NCBI RefSeq assembly: GCF_014805625.2
Contig: NW_023998415.1
Span: 27,537,472-27,601,471 of the forward strand
Length of the DNA stretch: 64,000 bases
Direction of reading: 5' to 3'
Source: Glossina fuscipes
Taxonomy: Eukaryota > Arthropoda > Insecta > Diptera > Glossinidae
The position numbers and the translations under genes are program-made. This document shows positions 11,975-22,815 of this stretch, piece by piece (the first letter of the stretch is position 1; each line of letters opens with the position of its first letter). The notes under the pieces are model-generated. The model was not told the DNA's origin, searched no databases, and saw only the letters and a list, made by a program, of their open reading frames with translations.

Positions 11975-13080
11975 CTTATGGTAGATAGATTTAATTTAAA
12001 ATATTTTTTAATTTATTTTGTTTACGTTATAAAGTACATTTATAAGTGTTTGTTGCTTGTTTCATTGTTATTTTAAATAAAATCGTATTTTGTATTATCG
12101 CCTAAAACTATGTTATTTGTCTTGATTGTTAGTATTTTGATGGATGGAATTAATATTTATTTATTTATTTTATTTATTTTTTTTTTTTCAAACCATTAGG
12201 ACACCAATGGGTAATCCTTTAGTACTTCTCACTCTTATATATTTGTTCTAAAAAAAAAAAAAAAAAAAAAAAACCAAAAAGTAATTAAATAAGAGGGAGT
12301 GTTTTAAATATGTTTGACGCAAAATGCAATAATTATTCAAAAAAAAAAAAAAAATTCTTTATTTAAGTTGAGATTTTCAAAAGTTAAATTTCATTGATTT
12401 TTCTTCCTTCCAAATACGGGAACACTTTCTAGGACCAAATTTGTTTTTCATCTTTCACTTCACTTAATTTCGTGTTTGTCCAGGGCAGCTAGCGCAGCTA
12501 CATCCCATGTAAAATATCTTGTCTCCACATATATAGCAAAGATTAATGCGACAAACTCATAAATGCGAAAAACTTGACTTAGAAAACCAGAATACTCTAG
12601 TGGCTAAATTGCTGAGAATCTCATCTTAATCTAAGAAAAAAAGACTATTGAAATATTTTTATTTATAATGGATGCGTTTATCATCAGGAGGATGATTACT
12701 TTTACGTTTCTATATAGCGGAGAATCGTTTTTGTTATGCCATTAACGTAGATTTATTGGAAGTATATTAGCTTAGATTGCAATCGTTCACAAGTCACAAG
12801 GTTGCAAAGAATCTTCGCGCGGCTCTTCATTCAGAATCGATTTCGCTCAACGATTATTCGAAATTGCAAAGCATTCCAGGCCACGAGAAAATATTCCATA
12901 AGAATAAAAAGCAATACATAAGCAATTCCTTTAAGCTTTCTATCGATTAAGCCAATAGTATTAGTTACAGAATAGCTACGATTTTTGTGCATAATAATTT
13001 TCATTTCACTTTAAGACACTCTCACATTATCTTCCCGTTTCATAAAATGTAAACTTTTTAACGAGATTTTAAAAGGAAAA

Positions 13081-13086
13081 TTTATT
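13081..13086 (-). terminator. Candidate poly(A) signal for gene 2
   Basis: AATAAA on the minus strand about 260 bases past the gene 2 stop codon. A plausible position, but the motif is common by chance here. Confidence 0.25.
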
Positions 13087-13227
13087 AAATTGAATTTTAG
13101 TTATTAAAGAATTCGAAAATCTATCATATAAAGTAGATGAACTTGCTGTATGTGCAGCAAGAAAGCAAAAATGAAAAAAACAGGTGTCCATGTGCTTCTC
13201 TTTAATGTATATCGTATTTGATTAACA

Positions 13228-13230
<3 letters not shown>

Positions 13231-13263
<33 letters not shown>
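13231..13263. repeat. (AT)n microsatellite in the presumed 3' UTR of gene 2
   Basis: About 16 AT units some 85 bases past the gene 2 stop. Confidence 0.9.
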
Positions 13264-13269
<6 letters not shown>

Positions 13270-13345
13270 TATAAATATATACGTAATATAAGTTAACTAA
13301 GTGGATAAGTGAATAAATATATAAGTGATTAAATTAAAGTTTGTG

Positions 13346-14587
13346 CTACAAATATACTTTTCTACCATCTGGTGTTAAATAATATTCAGTTACACCCTGA
13401 GCATTAGTTACATAAATATTCTTGCTATCGAATTTTACTTTAGTTGAAGCGGAAGAACGTATAGCAGCATTTGAGGCGTAAGGGCGACTATTTGGACGTA
13501 ATTCATAAGATTGATGGATGATACCTTGAAATGTATGGCTTTTTGGGGTAGAAACATATACAGAAGGTGACGGTGTAGGTAAGAAAGTAAATGTCTGTTT
13601 GTCACCGATGTGATGAAACGAAAAAGGTGGATTTAAATTATTTTGAATATAATCGAATGAGAAGTTTTGAGAAGAGGTCTTTTTATCATCGGGCCATTTA
13701 AAAACAGTTTCCTTAGTAGAATTTTTGTCATAATTAGACTGAATGCTGTCACTTAGTCTATTTACAATTTTTGGGTTTCGCTCGGACAACGGTATACTGT
13801 CGTGACTTTCAGGATGTACGAGAGTACGTTGACCGTCATTTTTAAACACAATTTTTTTGGTTTCTGCTTTAGCAGATGCCGCCTTATCGCTGATGGGTGG
13901 GATGGTAGGAAATTTTAGTTTTCTAACTTGATTAAAATGATTGAACTCATCTATAATATTTATTATATTCGTATCGTTCATTACGAGATTTTCATTAATT
14001 TCCGGTAAGAATATTATCTTCTTACTATTACTTAAATGCTCTTCATTTTTGTAATCCTTAAAAGTTGCATAGCGTTGAGTAGACTTCATATCCTCTTCTC
14101 CGCCATAAATGTTCGTTTCGCCGTCTGCCGTCTGCGTCTTTAAGTTGATAGTATCATTAAACTTTAAAATTTGCATATCATAAGACTTTGAGGAACGTCG
14201 CAAGCGTTTGCTTTGATGTTGTGCCATAGCATTACCAATGCCGCCCATATAATCGCTTAGCATTTGTGCAAAAAAGTTTCCAATTCCACTCATTAAATCG
14301 AAATTTGTTGTTTGCGGTTTTGGCGTACTATTTAATGCTGTTGTTGTTGCTGTTACTATTTTGTTACTATTGCTACCACCAGCACCCGTCAGAGCAGCCA
14401 AAATATTAAATAATGAGTAACCGCCATCTCCTCCCTGTGTAGCGCTGTTATCATTATATCCGGGATGTTGACTACTTTGTTGTTGTTGTTGTTCAGGATA
14501 GCGTTGATGATGACTGCTCTCGTTCGATTCGCTGAAGAGTTTGAAAAATCCGCCACGATGATTGTTAAGGTAATAAATGACTTCATA
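13346..14587 (-). CDS. Gene 2, exon 4 (terminal): end of four-Cys domain and low-complexity C-terminal body
   Basis: Acceptor CTCGAGCAG at 14588; 413 residues to the stop. It opens with YEVIYYLNNHRGGFFKLF, which completes the conserved-looking four-Cys region begun in exons 2-3. A His/Gln/Asn-rich linker follows, then a more ordered stretch (FDLMSGIGNFFAQMLSDYMG) ending in KRLRRSS, a possible convertase site. The rest is Ser/Thr/Asn-rich with PTPSPSVYVSTPKS and ends GVTEYYLTPDGRKVYL. The N-terminal part would be missed if only ATG-started ORFs were used, because the exon begins without a Met. A three-base alternative acceptor (GAG at 14591) would add one Gln. Confidence 0.8.
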   Translation of the reverse strand, partial: YEVIYYLNNHRGGFFKLFSESNESSHHQRYPEQQQQQSSQHPGYNDNSATQGGDGGYSLFNILAALTGAGGSNSNKIVTATTTALNSTPKPQTTNFDLMSGIGNFFAQMLSDYMGGIGNAMAQHQSKRLRRSSKSYDMQILKFNDTINLKTQTADGETNIYGGEEDMKSTQRYATFKDYKNEEHLSNSKKIIFLPEINENLVMNDTNIINIIDEFNHFNQVRKLKFPTIPPISDKAASAKAETKKIVFKNDGQRTLVHPESHDSIPLSERNPKIVNRLSDSIQSNYDKNSTKETVFKWPDDKKTSSQNFSFDYIQNNLNPPFSFHHIGDKQTFTFLPTPSPSVYVSTPKSHTFQGIIHQSYELRPNSRPYASNAAIRSSASTKVKFDSKNIYVTNAQGVTEYYLTPDGRKVYL

Positions 14588-14661
14588 CTGCTCGAGAAGA
14601 TAGAGAAGGAAACGTGAATTAAAGACGAGAACAATTTAAGCTGCTTCTCATAAAAACTTAC

Positions 14662-14782
14662 TTCGTTTTTGGGGCATTTTGTGTAAGTTTGCTGGCAGCT
14701 AGACTCGCCACCGCTAATACCCAATAAAACGGCTCGTCCATAAATTAGAGCAGGTGAAGCGACAGGAAAACCGGCCAAGAAA
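14662..14782 (-). CDS. Gene 2, exon 3: core of the four-Cys domain
   Basis: A 121-base exon with acceptor TATTTCAG and donor GAA|GTAAGT. It completes an Asn codon split after exon 2 and ends in phase 0. It encodes FLAGFPVASPALIYGRAVLL, then GISGGESSCQQTYTKCPKNE, giving the third and fourth cysteines of the domain. Joined to exon 2 (DDLQCVPKVLCQMV) and exon 4 (YYLNNHRGGFF), the segment reads like a conserved extracellular module of insects. The flanking introns are short (879 and 74 bases), typical for flies. Confidence 0.82.
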
Positions 14783-15595
14783 CTGAAATATTAAATTTGT
14801 GGTTAAGAAAAGTTGAAAACTTTTAATCTATTAACTCTTTAAGGTTATTCGCTTTTCCCGCATTATTATCCCGCATTCGTTTTTTATTTACCCTTACTCC
14901 CGAAACTAGGTCTTGACAAAGTCAATTACCGTATAAACAGGTTTCGAGCTACATGGGATCTGGTTTGGAATTTTAACTATACGTGTAAGTGTGTTGGCCT
15001 TTTCGTCTCTCTACGTTTTATTTACATTCCGTATTAACTTAAGATTCGAATATCGTTACTGTATCGTTTGTTATCGTTTGTTCTTGCTGTCTGAAGCGTT
15101 CTAACATGTGATGTTATATTAATTTGTGAAATTATTCGTAACGTGTTCAACGAATTTGGAAAACTTATGCAACATTAACATTAACATTAGCATCAGTACT
15201 TGAAGGTCATCTTGCGAAAATAATCCAAGATATAATAAAATGTTTGTCGGAGAGAAACGAACATTTAACTGTGGACACTTTAAAGTGTCCTTAAAGATTT
15301 ACAGGACGAATTTAGATAAGACGAAAACATTCACTTTTTTATGGCATGTTTTCCCGTTCATGTGCATACAGAACAGAATATAAGCCTATATACAGTGAAG
15401 AATAATTATATGCGCGTCAGCCATGACAGCCGTGATACATAGGCGCTGCTCCATAAACTTATCAAGTTTGAATGAAAACATGGGTAAAAGTTAAAGTTGC
15501 GGCAAATGCCGAAAGCTTGAAGTTTGAAGGATTTCGGTTAAGAGTAATTGTGTCTTTAAGAAAACTATTTGTTTGAAATTTATTCGTTGACTTAC
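14783..15595 (-). other. Intron 2 of gene 2
   Basis: 813 bases from GTAAGTC to TATTTCAG. Contains no recognisable element. Confidence 0.75.
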
Positions 15596-17251
15596 TTTGT
15601 TACGGTTGGCGAGGTAATTATGCTGGGCAATTGACCATGTTGTGTTTGGCCGGCAACCATTTGGCAGAGGACCTTTGGCACGCATTGCAAGTCATCATTG
15701 CGCGCTATATTCTCTAAAGTTTTAACGAGTTGGGAGTTAATCGGCCTTTGTTCATTTAACTGGGCGGATGATAACGGCAACGAAGGCGGCGGCGCCTTAT
15801 TAATGTTATGTATCCTGGTTAAAGCGCTCAGCAAGCTATTCAATGGATTATTTTTATTTGTCGTTGATCCTCCAGTAACGCCTGCGAATAACATATTAGT
15901 GAAGTGAGGTGCATACTGTAGCAACGAAGTCAAACCTAAATTCAGCTTAGACGCTACGAATGGTTTATAAGGCTCTTGATATGTTGTAAGCGTTGGTCTT
16001 TGGTAGGGGTAATTGAACGCTGGCGAAAGTGGTCGAGATATTGGAGGGGACACGTCGCCAGCATGATAGTCATAGTAATTATGGTAAGATAGCCTGTTCA
16101 TTGTTGGCCATTGTTGATATAGTTGGGGTGGTGTTGGTGATAGTGAAGGTGATTGCGATGGTGGCGATGGTGGCGATGGCGGCGATGGTATACGTTGTGG
16201 TGGCAAACTATATTTATCGTGATAATAAGATGCTTGTTGTTTCGTATAATTGGCTGGTGGATATGGTGGCGTTGCTGCCAGTGTTGGTCGTCTATGGTAA
16301 TGGTGTGTTTGCTGTGTTTTAGGCAAATAATTATCAATGTTGTTTGCATAATTAGGCAACGTAGACTTTAATGATGATGATTGTAAATGTGGCATTGACG
16401 TTACTCGATGCTCATTACGTTCAAAGGATGGGGTTGGCGGTGCTGTAAATGGCAAGAAATTCGATGTTTGATGCTGATAATAACTTGGTGGTGGGTAATC
16501 ATGCGAATCGTAAGATATCTTATTTGTTGTGTGTGCGGTTGTTTGCCAATTCTCTGGTCTCTTATCTACCACAAGCGCATTAGGCGTTTGACCGTATTTC
16601 TGATAATTTGGCTTCTCATCCATGACGTAAGCGCTATGTATAGGATAAGTAATTTTATGGTTGCCATTATCCAAATAATGTAAAGTTTGTTCTTGCTGCT
16701 GCTGCTGCTGATGCTGCTGCTGCTGCTGCTGTTTATTTGAACCTACTGTTATGCTTGATTGCACTAAATATTCTTGATTGTGTGGAATAGACTCCTTCTT
16801 ATCGTTGTGGCTATTAATGTTGTGTGTTGTAACGATTCCCTCATTCTCCGCCGGCCGATAATGATAATTTTCATTTGTGTAAGGATCCATATAAGTAAGG
16901 ATGGGGATTTGCGGCAATAACTTGCTTTTCACTTCACTTTGAATTAATGGCTTGTCGCTATTTGAAGGAAATGAAAATTTCATTTGCTTCTTTGTATCCG
17001 ATACATGCAATCTTTTATTATCGCTTTTCGTATATAAAGTGTTTGAAGTGCTCGTCAAGCGCGATATGTGTTTGTGCGAATCAGCATAGGCGATTCTATC
17101 ATTTGCCATATAAGCCGGATTAATGCGTTCAGGCGCTATTGCATCTGCACTTGTGAAATCGATTATCGGCACTGGACGAAATTGCGTTTTTTCCTGAGCA
17201 TTTGCACTTGAACTGAATGTTGGCGGCGTTTGCAAAAGCGTTTGATGAAAA
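15596..17251 (-). CDS. Gene 2, exon 2: Pro/Tyr/Gln-rich body and first two cysteines
   Basis: Largest exon: 551 full codons, acceptor CTTTTAAAG at 17252 and donor AA|GTAAGT at 15595. No in-frame stop; phases match exons 1 and 3. Features in order: a polar N-terminal part, a glutamine-rich run near 16690-16735 built on CAG/CAA repeats, a Tyr/Pro/His-rich stretch, and a SPPSPPSPPSQSPS-type tract near 16150-16190. Then come a hydrophobic patch (LTSLLQYAPHFTNMLFAGV) and finally NDDLQCVPKVLCQMV, which carries cysteines 1 and 2. The long Tyr/Pro/Gln region resembles secreted matrix or cuticle-type proteins in composition only. The CCA/CAT-rich opposite strand gives spurious Trp/Val-rich ORFs. Confidence 0.85.
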
Positions 17252-17807
17252 CTTTAAAAGATTCAAGAAAATATGAGAACGCAGGCGGACATAATAAATA
17301 TATTGTTAACAATAATTAAGGGGTTAAGTAAAACTTTAAGATCGACGGGCAAAATGATTTCATTGAAACGCAATTATAAGAAACAAAAAACTTAATATGA
17401 AAATTGTTGAATTTATTGTTGTTGCATTGTGCTTTATTTTTTACGTTCTTAAGTTAATATGGGTTTGGATGTAAAATCTTAAGATTTCTATTAGTTAGTT
17501 AGCGAAACTTGCTTGAGGGTAGGTCAGAATGGTGGCATATAGCATACGGATGCACGCTAACAACAGCAATAACAAAGCCGTTGTGCGATAGACATAATGT
17601 GCGCATAATAGTTTTGCATTACGTGTGCTTAACTCTCGCTGTGTTAGAAACGTTGCGCTTCGTTGCCTTAATTAAGTGTTGATTTATGTAATTACTACGA
17701 CTGACTAAATAATATTTCGGCTTATTTTCTTCTTTTGTTTTTTTTTGTTTTTGTTGTTTTCGTTTATTAATTTCTTTCATTTCTTGAAATTCGAGTGATC
17801 AACTTAC
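17252..17807 (-). other. Intron 1 of gene 2
   Basis: 556 bases between a consensus donor and an acceptor (TCTTGAATCTTTTAAAG). Nothing else is visible in it. Confidence 0.75.
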
Positions 17808-17872
17808 CTTTCGTAATTGGAATTTTGTAACGTTGGATGCAACATATTGTCATTATTAATGTTTTTATTATC

Positions 17873-17905
<33 letters not shown>

Positions 17906-18082
17906 ACTGCTACTGCTGTTGTTGTTATTATTGTTGATATAATTTTTATTATTATTATTGTTATTGTTGTTGTTGCTATTATTATTGTCATTCTTGTTGT
18001 TGTTATTAGCCATATTACGTATTCCAGCCACGTATGTGAAAAATGATATAATTAGTATTGCAATTTGTTGTTGATGGCGCAT
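17808..18082 (-). CDS. Gene 2, exon 1: start codon, signal peptide, poly-Asn/poly-Ser tracts of a 1,097-residue secreted protein
   Basis: The chosen ATG at 18082 has A at -3 and is followed by MRHQQQIAILIISFFTYVAG, a short polar start and hydrophobic core typical of a signal peptide. In-frame ATGs upstream (18112, 18208) would bury this core behind a longer leader. Next come long Asn runs and 14 consecutive Ser, encoded by AAC/AAT and AGC repeats (plus-strand CTG array near 17875-17912). Donor CGAAAG|GTAAGT; the leftover AG joins T of exon 2 to give Ser. The four exons total 3,294 bases, exactly 1,098 codons with the stop, with every phase consistent. Role: predicted secreted or extracellular-matrix protein; I cannot name the gene. 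The family has not been identified by homology here. Confidence 0.78.
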
Positions 18083-18208
18083 TGTGATTGTTGGTAATAA
18101 TATCAACATTTTGACATTTGTTATGACAACAAAACGAATTTTGTGCAAAATTGCAAAGCAACTAAATCGAAATGCGAAATGAGGCGACGCTGAGTGAGAC
18201 GACGGCAA

Positions 18209-18821
18209 AGATGATATTGTTGCTGATGATGATATATTACGAGCGTTGAAAGAAGAAAAAATTCAAGTTGAATAATGCGAGGCAATCATAAGCATATGAC
18301 TAAATAGAAGTAGCAAAAAAAAAAAAAAAAAAAAAAATAGAAAAAATAAACCTCTCACACCTATTTGCATGCACAGACAAGGAAACATAAACGCGAACAT
18401 TTATATATGCATAGTTGTTTTTACTCATCATCAGAGATCACTCAGGAGCTCCTCTTAACCTTGTCTAACGAAACGAATTCGTAAATAGTACAGTCTTTGT
18501 TGGTATGTGCACATTTTCTTACGATAAATGAGTGGCAACTGTCTTTACATATTATACTTAGCTTAGTGTATTATTTCAGCAAATGTCACACGTTTTTTTT
18601 TCTTTTCTTTTTCATAATGAATTTGTGTGCGTTTTGCTTTTCTGTTTTTTGTTTTTTGTTTTTTTTTTTTCCTTTTTGTCGCCTTACCCTCCTATTCCTT
18701 CACCAACACTGCTTTCATGCAACTACTTAAGCAATTTTGTGACGCGTCAGCATAACAATTCATAACTGTAAAGCTCTTTACTCTAGCATAAAATTTGTAT
18801 ACATTATCTATCCATGTATCT
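18209..18821. other. Upstream flank of gene 2
   Basis: AT-rich sequence with an A-homopolymer at 18315-18338 and T runs near 18590-18670. It should include the gene 2 promoter, but no reliable TATA or initiator element can be picked out. Confidence 0.4.
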
Positions 18822-19249
18822 TTAACCCGTTCGCTGCCAATATCTTCATATACGAATCGTTCGATTTCCTTAAGTTAAACAAGGAGCTTTACCAACGAGT
18901 TTATCATTTTTTTTTTTTTTTTTTTTTTTTTTGTTATGTTCCACGGTTTTTTAAGGAAATAATTGTGTTTTTAGTTTCGATTTTTTGCATATTTTTTATA
19001 TTCTTCAATATTATATTAATTGCTTGCATGTATTTTGATCATCGGCATTTATTCGTGAAAATGATTAAGTTATGCAAAAAAATGCATTGTACACAACGAT
19101 CAAATTCGACAATCTTGACCTTGCTCCTTATACAACAACAATTTACCATTTAATATTATTGAGTATTATTTGGGACGTGCACGCGCCGAAAATGGAGCGC
19201 TCATAATTGCATCTTCGACTTTCATCGTTTTTGTTTTTTGATTTGGAGA

Positions 19250-19552
19250 AATCTAGTGCCGAAGCCTATCAAATATCTTTAGAAGCTTATGCTGATGCTG
19301 GTTCATCATATTCCAATTGTCTCGGCTTTGATTTCAACGGTTCAAAAGTGATGATACGACTTGACGGAAACTGTTAAAGCGCCTTCTGATTACCGCTTGG
19401 CTGGCACGCGGTTTCGAAATGCTGAAGAAGTGTGAAAATGGATCGATAATTGGATCGCTGCCAAGTCAATGTCGTTCCTTCGACACGATATCGTCATATC
19501 GCCAGAAAGTTGGGAAAAGATTGTAGAAAATGATGGAAAATACTTTGATTAA
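19250..19552 (+). pseudogene. Mariner transposase relic (internally deleted)
   Basis: Two parts of a mariner-type transposase are readable. The N-terminal part (near 19258-19378) reads SAEAYQISLEAYADA, matching the family's SAAE-H-x-LVE-Y-G start of the helix-turn-helix. The C-terminal part (19385-19552) reads DYRLAGTRFRNAEEV, stop, KWIDNWIAAK, then SPESWEKIVENDGKYFD and stop, matching the usual end of mariner transposases (K-WID-WIASK, ...P-RW-K-...DG-YF). The whole catalytic middle is missing and one internal stop breaks the C-terminal part. Dead; lies inside the TTAA-bounded block. Confidence 0.78.
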
Positions 19553-19680
19553 TACATACATTATACCAATTGTACTAATTCTCAGTAAATGCCTTTTTGT
19601 AGTGAAAAAATGATTAGAATACATGCAAGCACCTCTTATATTTCATATATTATGTTAATTATTTATTATTATTATTGTTA

Positions 19681-19850
19681 TTAATTTAATTTAGAGAATA
19701 AATTCTAAGACTAAAAAGTCTTAAAGCACTAGAATCCAAGGCTAACGGCTTTATTAAAAACTCTACCGCATTTGAGATTCGAACCCGCGACCAATGAATT
19801 GTTAGTCGAGGCTCTTGCATACATTGCGGCCACTCAGGCGGATTAATTAT
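19681..19850 (-). repeat. tRNA-derived SINE-like copy 1
   Basis: Read on the minus strand, a GCCTGAGTGGCC A-box-like motif lies about 45 bases before GGGTTCGAATCTC, a good polymerase III B box. The tract continues as ATGCGGTAGAGTTTTTAATAAAGCCGTTAG, colinear with the copy at 49505-49622. It does not fold as an intact tRNA by eye, so a tRNA-derived SINE is the best reading. Confidence 0.5.
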
Positions 19851-20112
19851 TTTATGTAAATTTTTGTTCACTTATTTACGATTTTAAAAAATTTTATCTA
19901 TTTTCAATCAAAACGTTTCATAATTTTTTTTTTAATACAACCTAATAAAGTATCTGGAACTCAAGTGTATGGGTGAAGATTTGAATGAAGAACACAATTA
20001 AAACTCGAAAATTTAGAACAAGTTCGAACTGATTTGTGTGTGATCTGAATAATTGTAAGTATTCATATAATCATTTCAAAATGATTTGCTAAGAACTTTA
20101 ATTATTTTTATA

Positions 20113-20560
20113 CCCATCAGCCGGGAATGAGGGGTATATTGCAGGAATTTGCAACGCCCAAAAGCAAAAGAAGCATTAGAGACTCCTCAAAACATATATA
20201 TTATTTTGATCACCACAACAAATTTTAAATCGATTTAAGCAGGTCCGTCCGTCCGTCTGTATAATGTCTGTTGCGAGCATTCTCCGGGCCGCAAAAATGA
20301 AGCTATCAACTTCAAATTCAGCAGAAGCATTGGAAGTTCTTGCACGCAGATTGGTATTAAAAATACTTGACAGCGGTCGAAGGACACGCCTACAGCACCA
20401 CGTTAACTGAGAATACTTCTGTTTTTCAAAGGAGTTGGTGTTTTGCTCATTACTCATAACCTATAGCAGACAAAGGTACAAAAATTTTAATGCATATTCT
20501 ATGGGCGGTGCTGCAGCACCTTTGTAAAAATGAAAAAATTGACCACACCCACCCAATATA
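20113..20560 (+). repeat. Dispersed repeat copy A (ATACCC ... GTCCGTCCGTCTG family)
   Basis: Starts TTTTTATACCCATC, passes through GCAGGTCCGTCCGTCCGTCTG, then TCAACTTCAAATTCAGCAGAAGC, GGACACGCCTACA, CTCATTACTCATAAC and AAAATGAAAAAATTGACCACACCC. The same landmarks in the same order occur, reversed, near 31380-31790. This type of sequence is common in fly genomes as interspersed repeat; no ORF is conserved. Confidence 0.6.
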
Positions 20561-20579
20561 ATAGTGTATCAAAATTTAA

Positions 20580-20905
20580 TTTTTTTTTTTCAATAATTTC
20601 CTAACGCGCAAAAGCAGGCGTCACAAAACCCCACAAAGTATATAAGTTCTTGGCCAGTTTCAAATTTGGAATGCACCCAAAACATGCCCGCCTGTTCGTT
20701 TGTCCATCTGTCTGTCTGCGCAACTGTGTAAGATTTGCGGTAAACATTGTTGGTTCGCGCACAAATTTGCCAAAAAAAAAAAAATTGGGAGGGACGTAAA
20801 ATTTTCGCAGGACACGCCTACAATGCCCACACGGCTATACGAGAAAAACTTTTATTTTGAAAATAGAAAAAATCGGCTGCGCCCACTCCATATTGTGGAG
20901 CCCTT
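20580..20905 (+). repeat. Dispersed repeat copy B, tandem to copy A
   Basis: Shares CGCGCAAAAGCAGGCGTCAC, the GTTTGTCCATCTGTCTGTCTG stretch, GGACACGCCTACA and AAAAATCGGCTGCGCCCAC with copy A in order, but is diverged and shorter. Confidence 0.5.
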
Positions 20906-21756
20906 TTTTCTCTTTTTTAGTATAACGGAGATGGGTAGAAAAGATCGACGTTGCCGGTGACCGAATATAATTTTCTTTCTTGTTTTTTGTCTTTTTTTGC
21001 TTTCCTCGATAGTTTGCCTAAAAGAGATTTCATTTCTGGTATTAGTTGCACATTTGGATCGTAGTGCGGGACGGTACTGTTTTAGAGCTTGGGCAGCGAA
21101 AGGGCTAAAGTAAAAAGTTTAAGGAGCCTGGTAAGTAGATGGGAATATGTTGTGTGTGAAAGAAATTCGTAAAGAGAGAAAAAAGTGTTTTTGTATATTT
21201 TGTCATATTCAAGTCCTTCGGGATAATTTGTTGGAACATTTGCAAATAAATAAGAAAGTTACTCGAAATTCGTTTGCCTGTCATAACATTCATATGCTAC
21301 GCATAAAGACGTCACACAAACACAAATATGCATGCACACATACACATATACCATTAGTATATGAAAATTTATAATCAGCGATTATGCAGTGTCACACAGA
21401 ACAATTTCGGCGCAGGCGAAATGCAAATATAATCCGTCGCACAAATCGTTGAAAGTTTCACTACAATCGTATTGAAAGGTAGTGAGTAAAGCAGAGAGAT
21501 ATCTAGGATCATGAGGGGGAGGGGGGAGAGGGGGGGAAAAAGAAAATATTTTTGTGTAATTTTGTATTTTAAATTTTCATCTCGGGTTATTTTAATTAAA
21601 ACGAGCACGTTTTCTGTTGAACAAATTACCTAAAATTATTGTGAGTCACATTTGTGACACCGTAGAGCTCGGTGTGCATTGTGCAGCTAATTTCTTGGTT
21701 GAATGCTTTCCTTTGCTCAAATTCAAATGCATTCATTTTTCTACAATTGCTCACAA

Positions 21757-21838
21757 CGATGATGATGATGATGATGATGATGATGATAATGATGATGATG
21801 ATGATGATGATGATTATAATGATGATGACAATGAATAT
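21757..21838. repeat. (GAT)n microsatellite
   Basis: About 25 near-perfect GAT units; poly-Asp, poly-Met and poly-His ORFs there are repeat translations. Confidence 0.95.
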
Positions 21839-22752
21839 TTTGAGAATGTATACAACACTTTAGTATATAGAGGCATCGGAATTGGGATACTGTCTGAAAT
21901 GAGGTCCGTAAGTAGCAGGTGTTAGAGAAATATTGCAAAGTGTTGTTGCTATTGTTTTTATTATTATTGTTGTTGCCGTTGACGTTGTTACGGCTGGTGA
22001 CAGAAGAAAAACCTTTCAACCTTTTCAGACAACACTTGTTGTTGTAGTAGTAGTAGCAGTTCAGTTTCTCACTTCTACTTGGCCTTAGTTGAGTACGTTT
22101 ATATGATACGTTTGTATGATATGTTCAACTCCATGTTTAGACAATATTACCACAAATCTTGTAGAGTTCGTTTTTCCATATTTTTCCGTGTTTCATACTT
22201 TTTGTTTTTTTTTTTTTGTTGTATATGTAAAGATTTTAAGTTGTGTATTAGATACAATGCTTCCAAGATATGAGATATTATGCAGGCGAGGGAAGTACGC
22301 TTAGCGAAGTGTACTCCGAATGACAGAAAATTTCTATTAAAAATAATGCAAATTCTATTATCAGATGTTTGTGTTCAAGTTGAGTTTTTCAAATTATGTT
22401 CAATTTTTAGCATACGAATCGCCGGCGGTAAGCAATACCTTTTATCTATTAAAAAAAATAAAATAAAAAAAAGTACAATTTTGGCCATATTTCTCAGGAT
22501 AACTGCAATCTGTCTTCCTTGGATTTTCTCTACAAAAATAAAGTGTTCCCTTATCCGTACCATCGTTTAAATGTGTTCGTTTCAATTGCCCTTTATGGTG
22601 GCTATCATCCCTTCTTTGCTTTCGGGTTTTTTTTTTTTTTTTGCTTTCTTATTCTGTTCTTCTTCTTGATATTCATTTGCTTATACATATTCGGAAACTG
22701 AAATATCATAAAAGATAAAATAAAAAAAAAAATATAATGCAAAAGAAATACG

Positions 22753-22754
<2 letters not shown>

Positions 22755-22811
<57 letters not shown>
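22755..22811. repeat. (GA)n microsatellite
   Basis: About 28 uninterrupted GA units. GAGA arrays can bind GAGA-factor-type proteins in flies, but no promoter is near. Confidence 0.95.

Positions 22812-22815
<4 letters not shown>

Larger units (their letters stand above)
10018..13345. other. Intergenic space between convergent genes 1 and 2 (3' UTRs)
   Basis: This AT-rich stretch should hold the 3' UTR of gene 1 and the 3' UTR of gene 2 on the other strand. It contains an acceptor-like site near 10234 (possible 3' UTR intron), a (GTCA)n tract near 10647-10668, AT microsatellites at 11155-11190, 11943-11967 and 13231-13263, and several A/T homopolymers. No convincing coding exon is visible; the open frames there are T-rich low-complexity sequence. 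Confidence 0.6.
18822..21108. mobile_element. TTAA/TIR-bounded block, piggyBac-like, with nested insertions
   Basis: TTAA at 18822-18825 is followed by CCCGTTCGCTGCCAA; at the other end GGGCAGCGAAAGGG runs to 21104 and is followed by CTAA. Reverse-complemented, the right end reads CCCTTTCGCTGCCCAA, so the termini match at 14 of 16 positions. Terminal CCC with TTAA target sites is the hallmark of the piggyBac superfamily. The 2.28-kb interior carries no recognisable piggyBac transposase; instead it holds a mariner relic, a SINE-like copy and two copies of a dispersed repeat. It is best read as a non-autonomous element or a solo pair of ends filled by later insertions. Assignment rests on the termini alone. 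Confidence 0.55.

Noticed and set aside
16029..16683. Trp/Val/Ile-rich plus-strand ORFs
   Set aside because: Shadows of the Pro/Tyr/His-rich gene 2 exon 2 on the minus strand.
17837..18046. Poly-Ala/Ile/Val plus-strand ORF and poly-Ala minus-strand ORF
   Set aside because: Other frames of the Asn/Ser repeat in gene 2 exon 1; only the Ser/Asn frame has a signal peptide and matching splice phase.
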